From positions 1 to 34,564 of the forward strand of contig JACABD010000036.1 in the NCBI GenBank assembly GCA_013377075.1: a stretch of DNA of 34,564 bases. Direction: 5' to 3'. The notes under the pieces were generated by a model. That model searched no databases, had not been told where the DNA came from, and saw nothing but the letters and a program-made list of their open reading frames with translations. This document shows positions 1 through 8,246 of this stretch, one piece after another; position 1 is the stretch's first letter; every line of letters starts with the position of its first letter. This DNA is from Geobacteraceae bacterium (GTDB lineage: Bacteria > Desulfobacterota > Desulfuromonadia > Geobacterales > DSM-12255). The position numbers and the translations under genes were made by a program.

Positions 1-28
1 GTTCAACTCGTTGATCAACGGTTTCAGT

Positions 29-104
29 ATATAAGTAACTTGCTACCAATATAAGTAGCTTGTTATTCATATAAGTAACCCCTATGGTTGCCTATATAAG
101 TGAC
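29..104. repeat. Four spaced direct repeats, consensus ATATAAGTAAC
   Basis: Four copies of an 11-bp motif, ATATAAGTRRC-like, lie in the same orientation at 29-39, 49-59, 69-79 and 94-104. The first three start exactly 20 bp apart (about two helical turns) and the fourth 25 bp later. A perfect 12-bp palindrome (CGTTGATCAACG) sits just outside at 9-20. Regular spacing on one helix face suggests binding sites for a protein: a transposase end, an iteron cluster or an operator. They lie downstream of the 3' end of the gene at 118-465, so they are not its promoter. The array starts close to the window edge and may continue to the left. Confidence 0.6.
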
Positions 105-117
105 TTTTGCGAACGGT

Positions 118-465
118 TTATCGCGCCATTATCCTCGATTCGAGTTCAGTTCCACGAATCAGTCCGTACCGCACAAACCACATTTTCAAATCCCCGTCCC
201 ATCTTGCCCTCTTTCTGCGCAGCTGCTGCCGCAGCTCTTCTTCGTCATAAAAAACTGATACCGGAACTATCTCTTCATCGCTGAAACGCGGCTTAACCAA
301 AGGCTTTTCATCAACAATAATCTCAACTGTCTTTACCTTGACCTGCCGGATCTCGTCAAAACGATACCTGACGCAAAGCAAGGCGTCTCCATACTTCTCC
401 TTCAGCCGTACTGTCCCCTTTTGCCCCGGCTTCAGGTGAGCATATGCCTTCATATCCTTGAGCAT
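118..465 (-). CDS. Small conserved-looking hypothetical protein (115 aa)
   Basis: I do not recognise a named domain. The 115-residue product is charged and probably cytosolic, with no signal peptide or membrane segment. It is rich in beta-type segments (GTVRLKEKYGD, VKVKTVEIIVDE) followed by a basic helix (LRQQLRRKRARWD) and a tail WFVRYGLIRGTELESRI. The open frame extends upstream to an ATG at 609, but that codon lies inside the -35 box of a good promoter (581-609). The ATG at 465 is preceded by a purine-rich GGGAGGGAAG ribosome site, so 465 is the likely start. The repeat array at 29-104 lies beyond its stop codon, which would fit a cargo or accessory gene near the end of a mobile element, but that is inference. 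Confidence 0.6.
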   Translation of the reverse strand: MLKDMKAYAHLKPGQKGTVRLKEKYGDALLCVRYRFDEIRQVKVKTVEIIVDEKPLVKPRFSDEEIVPVSVFYDEEELRQQLRRKRARWDGDLKMWFVRYGLIRGTELESRIMAR

Positions 466-488
466 CTTCCCTCCCCAAAAACAGACAA

Positions 489-522
489 AGCCGCTCCACC
501 GTGAATACACGATAAAGCGGCT
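489..522 (-). promoter_or_regulatory. Possible 5'-leader hairpin of the 118-465 gene
   Basis: The 7-bp inverted repeat AGCCGCT (489-495) and AGCGGCT (516-522) encloses a 20-nt loop in the untranslated leader, 24-57 nt before the ATG at 465. It could be a leader structure or chance; no ligand or function can be assigned. Confidence 0.25.
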
Positions 523-580
523 CGAAAAGTCTAAGTGGTCATCTGCAACATCATTACACCCGCCAAATAAAAGTTGGCTC

Positions 581-609
581 ACATTACAATGCAAAAATGT
601 AACTGTCAA
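581..609 (-). promoter_or_regulatory. Sigma70-type promoter for the 118-465 gene
   Basis: On the minus strand a perfect -35 TTGACA (604-609) is followed after exactly 17 bp by TAATGT (581-586) as a weak -10. Transcription would begin near 574, giving a leader of roughly 108 nt that includes the hairpin at 489-522. The position rules out the ATG at 609 as the translation start. Confidence 0.5.
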
Positions 610-644
610 CAGCAGACACGGTCAGTCTGCAAAGCACTCATATT

Positions 645-983
645 CTACCTGCTAAACCGCTCCAACAGCAGGTCTTCCAGATTCCTTCTGCTGTCCAGCA
701 CCGCCATGACAAAGAGACAATCCCCTTCAGGACGGTAGATGATTCGCCATGGAGCAGTAATCAGCTCCCGATATTGGATTATGCCGTTTTGGTGGAGTTC
801 TGGGACGATTCGTCCCCTGTCAGGGAGGTTGCAAAGATTTTCGGCGCGTTCTCGAATCCGCTCAAATACCGAGAAAGCCGCTTCAAGATTATCATCCGCA
901 ATAAAGTCAACTATGGCGGCGAGATCTTCTTCAGCGGTTTTTGTCCAGAGAACCTTGAAAGGGATTTGCCGTTTTGCGGTCAT
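645..983 (-). CDS. ParE/RelE-family toxin (type II toxin-antitoxin)
   Basis: The 112-residue basic protein has the ParE/RelE fold signature: an N-terminal beta strand (FKVLWTKTAEEDL), a helix pair (IVDFIADDN...AAFSVFERIRERAENL), then the strand block with GRIVPEL, YRELITAPWRIIYR and VMAVLDSRRN near the C terminus. The YRELI...PWRIIYR and LDSRR segments are typical of the ParE branch. ParE toxins act on DNA gyrase and RelE toxins cleave mRNA on the ribosome; sequence alone does not separate the two securely. The start codon overlaps the antitoxin stop by one base (TGATG), so the two are translationally coupled, with the antitoxin made first as is usual. Confidence 0.88.
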   Translation of the reverse strand: MTAKRQIPFKVLWTKTAEEDLAAIVDFIADDNLEAAFSVFERIRERAENLCNLPDRGRIVPELHQNGIIQYRELITAPWRIIYRPEGDCLFVMAVLDSRRNLEDLLLERFSR

Positions 984-1270
984 CAGACAGTCTCAGCCCG
1001 CTTTTCCAGACGCTCCCTGATTCTGGCAAAGACCTCGTCCTGCCCGGAATGACGCCCGTGGCGGATATCTTCTTCACCCTGAACCATCAACTTCAGTAGA
1101 GCTATGGTGTTACGCATGCTTTCATAACTTGCGGTATCTTGCAAAACAGCGCGAGCCTGGCCGTTCTGGGTTATCACCACCGGGCGTCTTGTCTCGTTCA
1201 CCTGCTGCAAAAGGTTGGCAGCATGGCTTTTCATGTATGTGATCGGTTGAATATCGTTTGCCAGATTCAT
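983..1270 (-). CDS. Phd/YefM-family antitoxin
   Basis: The 95-residue protein has the Phd/YefM DNA-binding N-terminus: ITYMKSHAANLLQQVNETRRP followed by VVITQNGQARAVLQDTASYE. The C-terminal half (LKLMVQGEEDIRHGR and on) is the part expected to fold around and neutralise the toxin. The frame stays open upstream to 1312, but the ATG at 1270 has a strong GGAGGT site five bases before it, so it is chosen. The antitoxin and toxin genes overlap by one base. A near-perfect 22-bp palindrome just upstream is the expected autoregulatory operator. The locus sits 60 bp beyond the end of the pfaC-like gene, and the pair probably has its own promoter. Confidence 0.88.
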   Translation of the reverse strand: MNLANDIQPITYMKSHAANLLQQVNETRRPVVITQNGQARAVLQDTASYESMRNTIALLKLMVQGEEDIRHGRHSGQDEVFARIRERLEKRAETV

Positions 1271-1284
1271 AGCACACCTCCAGT

Positions 1285-1306
1285 CTGAATAAGGTACCAT
1301 ATTCAG
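1285..1306. promoter_or_regulatory. Palindromic operator of the toxin-antitoxin operon
   Basis: This 22-bp sequence (arms CTGAATA and TATTCAG, centre GGTACC) matches its own reverse complement at 20 of 22 positions. It lies 15 bp upstream of the antitoxin ATG and overlaps the proposed -10 of the promoter at 1291-1319. Phd/YefM antitoxins are known to repress their own operons by binding such palindromes, so this is the likely operator. Confidence 0.7.
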
Positions 1307-1319
1307 ATCCACTTAACAA
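1291..1319 (-). promoter_or_regulatory. Candidate promoter of the toxin-antitoxin operon
   Basis: On the minus strand TTGTTA (1314-1319) and TACCTT (1291-1296) are separated by 17 bp. The -10 is poor (3 of 6 consensus positions), but it sits inside the palindrome, which is the arrangement expected for repression by the antitoxin. Confidence 0.4.
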
Positions 1320-1329
1320 CAGGGCGAAT

Positions 1330-4300
1330 TCAGAGTGACGAAATCCTGACCGAAAAGTCATTCATCTGGTAGATGGTTTTGCCATCGACGGAGAGGAAGC
1401 CTGCGGCTGTCAGGGTGCGGCTGGTGTCGTCCAGAGCCGTGACCCAGGCGGTGACGGTGACGAGGCTGTTGGTCGGTACGATCTGGCCGCGGTAGAGCCA
1501 GCGGTGGGTTGTATTGAGGGCTGCCACTTCGAAGAGATCACCTTCCTGCCATCCCCAGCGCTCCAGAGCGGCAAACTTGAGGAGCTGCATGAAGGATTCG
1601 AGCCCCAGCGAACCGGGTGTGACCGGGTCTTCATAGAAGTGTGCCTTGAAGAACCACTCATCAGGGTCAACATGCTTGATACCGCGGATATAGCCCAGAC
1701 TTGCCGGGCCGCCGTCGGGGATGAAGCTCTCGATCCGGTCAATCATCTGCAGCTTCTTCTCCGGGAACGGTGCATCGGTCGGGTAGTCGAGGCTGCGGCT
1801 CCGCTCTGCTTCTGCCTCTGTGGGGAGGTACGGTTTTGCATCGCGGATGCCGACCTGATTGGCAAGGGCCTCTTTGGAGAAGAAGCCGAACATGGTCTCA
1901 CCTTTGTAGAGAATCCCTTTTGAGTCGGCAACGGTGAAATCGAACTCCTGAATGATCATGCCGCCGCTGGTGGCGGCCTTCTTCAGGGTTGCGCTGCAGG
2001 TGAGAACGCCGCTCTCTGGAGTAACCGGCCTTAGCTGAATGGCGCTGCCGCCGAGGTTGCGGAAGGAGATGTCCACCTGGCTCTGCAATGCCGAGCCCAC
2101 ATAGGCGGCAAGCCAGCCGCAGGGCTGCAGCGCTGCCTCAAGCAGCACCGAGAACGGCATGCGCAGCTGCCGCTCCACAGCAAAGAACCAGTCATCAACC
2201 GGCAGGTCGTATTGCGCCTCCACAAATGCCCCGGCGGTCATCTGCCACGGCTCACCTTTCACAGCCGTCACCCGGTCCATGAACTGGAACGGCGGGCCGG
2301 GAAGGCGGGCGATCTTGCGCCCTCCATCGGCGTCGAAGACTCTGTACCGATCGCCAAATCCGACCGAAGGATTGCCGTTACTGTAGGCAAGAATCTGGGC
2401 TTTGGTGTAGACCGCCGGTTTGCGGGGGTCTGCAGCAGTTGTACCGGTCGAATTCTGCTGCCACAAAGCCAGCAGCTTCTCCTGCGTCGTGCCGGTCAGC
2501 CGTGCCGACATGGTGCTGATCTCGACGATCGGCTTGCCGTCGGCGTACATGAGGGCGTCGCAGATGACGTAGGGCTCGGGGCGGTAGCCAAGCTCGCGGA
2601 TAGAGACTTCATAGGTAACGACTTTTGTCGTCTCCAGTACCTGACCGCGGCACTTGAGGCCGCTGGCAACGCCCGGCACCGGTTCAAAAACGCTGCTGCC
2701 GTCATTCTCTGCCACCCACCCCATTCTGAGGAGGAAGATCCGCAGGGTGTGCATGCAGCATTCGTACATCAGTGTCCCGGGCATGACCCGGTCATCGACA
2801 AAGTGGCAGGTGATAAACCAGTCGTCAGGGCGGATATCAGCCTCGGCCCGAATAAATCCTTCGCCGTAGCGGCCGCCACGGGGCTGCAGATCCATGACCC
2901 GGTGGACAAGCTGCATCCTGCCACCCGGAATGGTGAGGGGGTTATTGATGCTCAGACCTGAAAAGAGCTCGCCAAAGCAGCCTTGCAGATCGCCGCTGCG
3001 CAGAAGATCCAGCTGCTGCCCGGTGAAGCTCTCCTGCGCCATGGGCACCAGTTCCTGCCAGTCTGCCGGGCGTATACCGCTGGTGGGGCGCATATCCACG
3101 GCAGGGCGGACGATCCCCTTGCCGGCATCCAGCTCTTCGGCAGAAAAGAAACCGGCGCAGCCGTCACGCATGGAGAGAAGCGGCTGACCGTTAACGGTTG
3201 CTTCGAAGAAGAAACGGAACAGCCAGGTATCACCCTGACGGAAGAAACGCTCGATGTGGATATCGTAGCTGATGATCTCGCCCGGCTGGGGCAACCCACG
3301 GTGGAAGGTGACCACTGCGTCGAGCAGGCGGTAGACAGCCATCCCTTTGGTGATGAAATCGATGCCGAGGTAGCCTGAGAGGAAAAGATCGGCCTGACCG
3401 GCCTCCACGGCGATGCAGGTCGGTATCCTGTTGCCGTCCAGATACCATGCCCCCTGGTGAATGTCGTGCTCGGTGACGACCCGTCCATGGGTCATTGACA
3501 GGGGCTCACCTTCGAGGGTGACGATCCGGTCAACCAGCATCAGCGGTTCATCGGGGAGGCGAACCCGGGTCGGGAAACTGTCGGCTCCGGCAAACTTTTC
3601 ACCGAGCATCTTCGCCACCGAGCCGATGGCAAACTCCATACACATATCGCGGTCGAAGACGCACGGAGGAGCAGTTTTCCCCTCGCCCTGGGGGAGAGGG
3701 TGGCCGAAGGTCGGGTGAGGGGGAACATCCCCGCCAAGGGCCTGCTGCAGGGCTATTTCGAGAGAGAGTGCCTGTGCCATGGAGCTGTTCAGACTTTCAC
3801 TGAACCTTAAGTATGAATCGTGGGCCCCGATCTTTGCATCCTGTGCTGCTGCAAAACCCTGCAGCAGAGGCGACGACTGCTGCGACTGCGGTGACTGCTG
3901 GTGCTGAATCACCTTCGTTGGCAAAGGCTCTGCTTTCGGCTCCGCACGAACAACTTTTACCAGCGGCAGAGGCGGCGGTGACAGGGTTTCGCTCCCCCGC
4001 TTGATGAAGAGGGCGTTTGCTTTGACTGCTGCACCGGAAATTACCGGGGCAGGCAGGCAGAAGCTACTCAGATCCAGCGGCACACGCTCGGCAATGAGAC
4101 TTGCCAGAAGGCGCAGGATCGCTCCTTCGCCGTCCAGTTGGGGCGAACAGGCGGAGCGGGAGAGATGGGGTTTGCCTTCGAGAATCTGGCCGATCATCCG
4201 GCTGCAGGATGCTCCCGGCCCCATTTCTAAGAAGATCCGTACCCCTTCGTTGTAGGCGGCGTTGATCACTGCCGGATAGTTGATCCCTTCCAGCGCCTGG

Positions 4301-7300
4301 GCAAGAATGGCGTCGGCAGCGCTCTCGCGGCTGACTTCATAGGCCGCACCCTCGGCGCCGCTGTAGAAGGTGACTCCGGCTGGCGGGTTGGTTTCGAAGA
4401 GATGGAGGTTGCGGTACGGTTCGGCCACCTCCCGGGCAACCTCGCAGTGGACGGTGGTCACCCCGGAGAGCGGAAAGAACGGCGCACCGAGGATGCCGAC
4501 GACCCTGCGAACCCCTTTGGCATCGCCGCCGATAACGCATTCATTCTGGGTGTTGATGATGAGCAGATACACCCTGGTGGTCATGCGGATGGCGCGGCGC
4601 ACCTCTCTGGCCGGGGCGCTGACAACACCGATCTCCCACTCGACTCTTTTACCTTCCGGCAGACCCCAGGCCCGGGCCGCTGCACGGCACTCTCCAGCAA
4701 GGTCGTCTGTGAAGAGCGTTGAATCGTACATCTGCAGGAGCATGCTGTCCCGCTCTTGCCATGTGCCGGACGCGAACAGCGATGCCGATTCACCGAGGCT
4801 GTAGCCGATATATGAAGAAGGGGTTACACCAAAACTTTTGACAATGTCGCTGACAGCACAGCCGGTTGCCACCTGGCCGAAGATGACGGCACGGTGGTCA
4901 AAATCGATCTCATCCTGGGGAGCGCCGTTCCAGAAGACTTCAGGCTGAAACTGGCTGCGCAGGTAGTCGTTTTCGCTGTCCTGACGGCGGAAAATCTCCG
5001 GCCAGAGGGTGGAGAGCTCCATTCCCATCTTCGGGAAGTGATTGCCCGAACCGGGAAAGACAAAGGCGATTGTGCCCTCCTGCCCAAGGGGCTGCGGGTT
5101 GAAAAAGAGCCGGTCACGAAGCTGCGGGTGCTGTGGTGGCGCTGTCTCGGAGGCGATAGTCAGGTCGGCCAGATCAAGCAGGGCTGCCAGCTCATCCCCC
5201 TCTTTGGCGACAAAAGCAATGGCAAGGGGGTCTTCGTGTGCATAGCTCAGTTCAAGGGATTTAGCGGCAAGATCTTCTGCGCTGCCGCCATTGACGGCTG
5301 CTGCCAGTTCATGGAGCTTGGCGGCAATATCATGGCGATCAAGGCCGGAGATGGCAAAAAGCTGTTCCCCTCCCCTGCCAGGTTCCCTGCCAATGACGAT
5401 CTGCCGGTCAAGCCTCTGTTCATCGCTCTCTTCAAGGAGCAGATGGGCAGAAGTGCCGTCAACACCGCTTACGCCGACCGCGGCATAGCGTGGTCCCTCG
5501 ACCCGGTTCCGCAGCCAGTAGCGTGCCTCTTCGGGGAGATAGAAGGGTGATGGTTGCAAAAGCCCGTCAATGGGGGCAGCAGCGGCCTTTGACGGCGGAA
5601 TCATTTCAAAGTGGAGCGCCAGGGCGGCGCGTACCAGTGAAGCCATGCCGGAGGCGGCACCGCAGTGGCCGGTAAACCCTTTGACAGCGCCAAGGGCAAC
5701 GCGGCGACTCTCCCTGACCATGGCCGGAATCTCTTTGCTGTTTTGGAAATGACGTCCCAGGGCGGCAATCTCGCTGCGATCATCTTCCTTTAAACCGCTG
5801 GCACTGCAGTCGATGAAACCGATCTGTGAAGGGTTTACCGCAGCTTCTTTGCAGGCTTTGGCAAAGGATGAGGCGATGGAACTTTCATCAGGATGGACAA
5901 TAGTGCCGCTGGAGATGCCGACCCCTTTGATGACCGCATAGACCCGGTCACCGTCGCGGCGGGCATCGTCAAGCCGCTTCAGTACCACAGTCGCAGCGCC
6001 GTCACCGCATAGGGCGCCGCTGCTGGCGGTGTCAAAGGGGGTTGCTTCACCGGACAGGGCAAGTTTTCTGCTCAGGTGATGGCCGAGGACGGCGCGCAGG
6101 TCACCGGCAAGATCGACGGCGCCGACAACGGCGCGATCAATTTCCCCTTTCACCAGGAGCCTTGTGGCTGCGGCAAGGGAGGTGATCCCCGATGAATCCT
6201 CACTGGAGAAGGTGAAGCTTGGACCGCCGCACTTGAATTCACGGGCGATCCTGCTGGCAACGATGTTGCCGAGGGCCCCCATTGTCCGGTTGGCGGTCAG
6301 CGCCGGTGAAACTGCATCTTTAAGGGCTTCGGTCCAGCTATCCAGCTCGTCTTTGGGGAGCCCCCTTGTCTCGGCCCAGGTTTTCACCATGCGGGGGAGA
6401 GTCCAGCGCAGGCTGAAGCCGGTGCTGTTCAGATCGAGGGCTATACCGATGAAGACGCCGGTGTTGATGTTGCCGCTCCGGTCCAGTCCTGCATCCTCAA
6501 AAGCGGCAGCGGCGCTCTCCAGCATCAGCAGCTGCTGAGGGAGCATTTCCTGAAGCTCAAGTGGCGGAATGCGGAATTTGTCGGTGGAGATGGTAACACC
6601 GTCCAGGTATCTCCCCTTGAGGTAGCCACCGTTCAGGAGCCCTTTCAGCCAGTTCGAATCCTGGGCACCCCACCATTGACGGGGGTCTGCAGGCTCTGGC
6701 GGCGCGGTAACACCAAAGGCGATATCCTGAAACTCCTTCAGGGAAGTGGAGCCTGCCAGACGGGCATCCATACCGATAATGGCAATGTCGACCGCTTCGG
6801 GCGCAGCAGGTGACGCCTGCCCCTGCCAGTTGTTGGCAACGGCAATGGTGGCGGCCATATCGGCCATCTCCGGGAGCCACTCTTCAACAAGCAGATGGGC
6901 ATTGATGCCGCCAAAACCAAACGCGCTGACAGCGGCACGGCGCGGAATGCCGTCCCCTCTTCGTTGCCACTCCTCTCCCTTCGAAAGGACGCGAAACGGG
7001 CTACTTTCCAGTTCCATCCCCGGCTGGGGTGCGTTGAAGTTGGCAGTCGGCGGGAGAATTCCTGCGCGCATGGCAAGAAGAGTCTTGGTCAGGGCTGCTG
7101 CACCGGCTGCGGTCAAGAGGTGACCGATGTTGGACTTGACCGAGCCGATTACGCAGCTTCTGCCATTATCCATTCCGCTCCAGAGCTCTTTGAGGCTTGC
7201 CACTTCGGTGGCGTCGCCAACCGGGGTGCCGGTGGCATGACACTCGATCAGGTCGATGTCGTCGGGCCTCAGACCGGCAGAGCAATAGGCGGCGTTCATT

Positions 7301-8229
7301 GCCCTCAGCTGCCCTTCGGACATGGGCGCAAGGAGGCTGCCACCCACATCGTTGGCAAGACCTGCCCCGCGGATGATGCCGTAGATCCTGTCACCATGGG
7401 CGATGGCGTCTTCAGTCCGCTTCAGGAGGAAAATACCGGCACCTTCACCAACCACGAGACCGTCACCGGCGGCATCAAAGGGTGAACAGATACCACGTTT
7501 GGAGAGGGCGCGGAGCTGGGAGAAACCCATCTGGGTGTAGAGCGGATCAGGACGGGAGACGCCGCCGGAGAGCATGGCATCGGCGCGGCCGGAGAGGAGT
7601 TCCTCTGACGCAAGTTTTATGGCATAGAGCGATGAGGCGCAGGCTGCATCAAGGGTACAGGCGCCGCCGCCAAGCCCCAGGGCATAGGCAAGGAGTCCTG
7701 CAGGGAGTCCGGCCGGATATCGGTTGAGCGGATCGGTGGAGAGTTTTGTCCGGCTGGTCCCGAATAGTTTCTCTTCCAGGGTTTTACCGATTATCTCCCG
7801 TGAAAAAAGCGATGATTTTTCCGTTGGGAGGGCAAGGTTACCGATAATGACGCCGATGCGGGATGGATCAAGCGGTGCGGTGATGCCATCGGCATAGGCC
7901 TGTTTCCCTGCATGGAGAAGAACATGGAAAAGCGGGTCAAGACCGGAGGGGATTTTCGGTTCATTGGCAACGCCTGTCGAATGGGGCGTGCGCGGGGTGC
8001 CGGCAAGAAAGCACCCCTTTTTCGAGTAAACCGAATCCTTTTTACCAGCCTCGGGAGAGTAGACGTCATCAGGGGAGACCGCCCATCTGTCAGACGGGAT
8101 ATCACGGCTGGCTGACTGGGCAGAGAGGATGTTTTCCCAGAAACGATCAAGATCAGGGGCATCCGGGTAGATGCCCCCGATGCCGACAATCGCTACGGTA
8201 CCAAAAGGGGGGGTAACTTTCTGTTTCAT
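1330..8229 (-). CDS. pfaC: PfaC-type PUFA synthase subunit: KS-CLF-AT-DH (Pfa3-like)
   Basis: This 2299-residue protein is the largest subunit of the synthase. Domains in order: ketosynthase about 10-450 with the full triad Cys197 (DAACASS), His331 (HATGT) and His370 (NIGH); chain-length-factor-like KS about 480-932, where the cysteine position is Glu677 and the first histidine is Ser809 while His855 remains; acyltransferase about 1050-1385 with GYSLGES (Ser1144) and His1261; a low-complexity linker about 1400-1520; then four FabA-like hotdog halves, about 1556-1700, 1765-1915, 1975-2120 and 2150-2299. The second and fourth halves keep catalytic-type motifs (CHFVDDRVMPG with His1809; AHFYEDPVTPG with His2197); the first and third are degenerate, as in double-hotdog dehydratases. 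In marine clusters the AT is the separate PfaB; here it is fused as in myxobacterial Pfa3, but the AGPAT found at the end of that protein is absent. The ATG follows the pfaA stop by 17 nt with no clear Shine-Dalgarno, so translation may depend on coupling. Confidence 0.92.
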   Translation of the reverse strand: MKQKVTPPFGTVAIVGIGGIYPDAPDLDRFWENILSAQSASRDIPSDRWAVSPDDVYSPEAGKKDSVYSKKGCFLAGTPRTPHSTGVANEPKIPSGLDPLFHVLLHAGKQAYADGITAPLDPSRIGVIIGNLALPTEKSSLFSREIIGKTLEEKLFGTSRTKLSTDPLNRYPAGLPAGLLAYALGLGGGACTLDAACASSLYAIKLASEELLSGRADAMLSGGVSRPDPLYTQMGFSQLRALSKRGICSPFDAAGDGLVVGEGAGIFLLKRTEDAIAHGDRIYGIIRGAGLANDVGGSLLAPMSEGQLRAMNAAYCSAGLRPDDIDLIECHATGTPVGDATEVASLKELWSGMDNGRSCVIGSVKSNIGHLLTAAGAAALTKTLLAMRAGILPPTANFNAPQPGMELESSPFRVLSKGEEWQRRGDGIPRRAAVSAFGFGGINAHLLVEEWLPEMADMAATIAVANNWQGQASPAAPEAVDIAIIGMDARLAGSTSLKEFQDIAFGVTAPPEPADPRQWWGAQDSNWLKGLLNGGYLKGRYLDGVTISTDKFRIPPLELQEMLPQQLLMLESAAAAFEDAGLDRSGNINTGVFIGIALDLNSTGFSLRWTLPRMVKTWAETRGLPKDELDSWTEALKDAVSPALTANRTMGALGNIVASRIAREFKCGGPSFTFSSEDSSGITSLAAATRLLVKGEIDRAVVGAVDLAGDLRAVLGHHLSRKLALSGEATPFDTASSGALCGDGAATVVLKRLDDARRDGDRVYAVIKGVGISSGTIVHPDESSIASSFAKACKEAAVNPSQIGFIDCSASGLKEDDRSEIAALGRHFQNSKEIPAMVRESRRVALGAVKGFTGHCGAASGMASLVRAALALHFEMIPPSKAAAAPIDGLLQPSPFYLPEEARYWLRNRVEGPRYAAVGVSGVDGTSAHLLLEESDEQRLDRQIVIGREPGRGGEQLFAISGLDRHDIAAKLHELAAAVNGGSAEDLAAKSLELSYAHEDPLAIAFVAKEGDELAALLDLADLTIASETAPPQHPQLRDRLFFNPQPLGQEGTIAFVFPGSGNHFPKMGMELSTLWPEIFRRQDSENDYLRSQFQPEVFWNGAPQDEIDFDHRAVIFGQVATGCAVSDIVKSFGVTPSSYIGYSLGESASLFASGTWQERDSMLLQMYDSTLFTDDLAGECRAAARAWGLPEGKRVEWEIGVVSAPAREVRRAIRMTTRVYLLIINTQNECVIGGDAKGVRRVVGILGAPFFPLSGVTTVHCEVAREVAEPYRNLHLFETNPPAGVTFYSGAEGAAYEVSRESAADAILAQALEGINYPAVINAAYNEGVRIFLEMGPGASCSRMIGQILEGKPHLSRSACSPQLDGEGAILRLLASLIAERVPLDLSSFCLPAPVISGAAVKANALFIKRGSETLSPPPLPLVKVVRAEPKAEPLPTKVIQHQQSPQSQQSSPLLQGFAAAQDAKIGAHDSYLRFSESLNSSMAQALSLEIALQQALGGDVPPHPTFGHPLPQGEGKTAPPCVFDRDMCMEFAIGSVAKMLGEKFAGADSFPTRVRLPDEPLMLVDRIVTLEGEPLSMTHGRVVTEHDIHQGAWYLDGNRIPTCIAVEAGQADLFLSGYLGIDFITKGMAVYRLLDAVVTFHRGLPQPGEIISYDIHIERFFRQGDTWLFRFFFEATVNGQPLLSMRDGCAGFFSAEELDAGKGIVRPAVDMRPTSGIRPADWQELVPMAQESFTGQQLDLLRSGDLQGCFGELFSGLSINNPLTIPGGRMQLVHRVMDLQPRGGRYGEGFIRAEADIRPDDWFITCHFVDDRVMPGTLMYECCMHTLRIFLLRMGWVAENDGSSVFEPVPGVASGLKCRGQVLETTKVVTYEVSIRELGYRPEPYVICDALMYADGKPIVEISTMSARLTGTTQEKLLALWQQNSTGTTAADPRKPAVYTKAQILAYSNGNPSVGFGDRYRVFDADGGRKIARLPGPPFQFMDRVTAVKGEPWQMTAGAFVEAQYDLPVDDWFFAVERQLRMPFSVLLEAALQPCGWLAAYVGSALQSQVDISFRNLGGSAIQLRPVTPESGVLTCSATLKKAATSGGMIIQEFDFTVADSKGILYKGETMFGFFSKEALANQVGIRDAKPYLPTEAEAERSRSLDYPTDAPFPEKKLQMIDRIESFIPDGGPASLGYIRGIKHVDPDEWFFKAHFYEDPVTPGSLGLESFMQLLKFAALERWGWQEGDLFEVAALNTTHRWLYRGQIVPTNSLVTVTAWVTALDDTSRTLTAAGFLSVDGKTIYQMNDFSVRISSL
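3679..3723. repeat. REP-like palindromic insert within the pfaC linker
   Basis: This roughly 45-bp stretch encodes residues 1503-1517 of the PfaC-like protein (PPHPTFGHPLPQGEG). It contains near-palindromic C/G blocks (CCCTCTCCC and GGGCGAGGGG on the minus strand). The peptide and its DNA resemble widespread bacterial REP-type intergenic repeats, often read as PHPxxxPLPQGEG when translated. It lies in frame, in the Ala/Pro/Gln-rich linker between the AT and the first dehydratase hotdog, where an insertion would be tolerated. No other copy occurs in this window, so the call rests on recognition. Confidence 0.55.
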
Positions 8230-8246
8230 GGCAGGTCAGGCACTTG

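Noticed and set aside
466-609. N-terminal extension of the 118-465 gene to the ATG at 609
   Set aside because: The ATG lies in the -35 box of a good promoter and the added residues look unlike a domain; the ATG at 465 has a proper ribosome site.
2212-2961. Long plus-strand open frames opposite pfaC (up to 249 aa; others across 1504-7700)
   Set aside because: They are antisense shadows of a gene with high GC third positions; no domain motif is visible in them.
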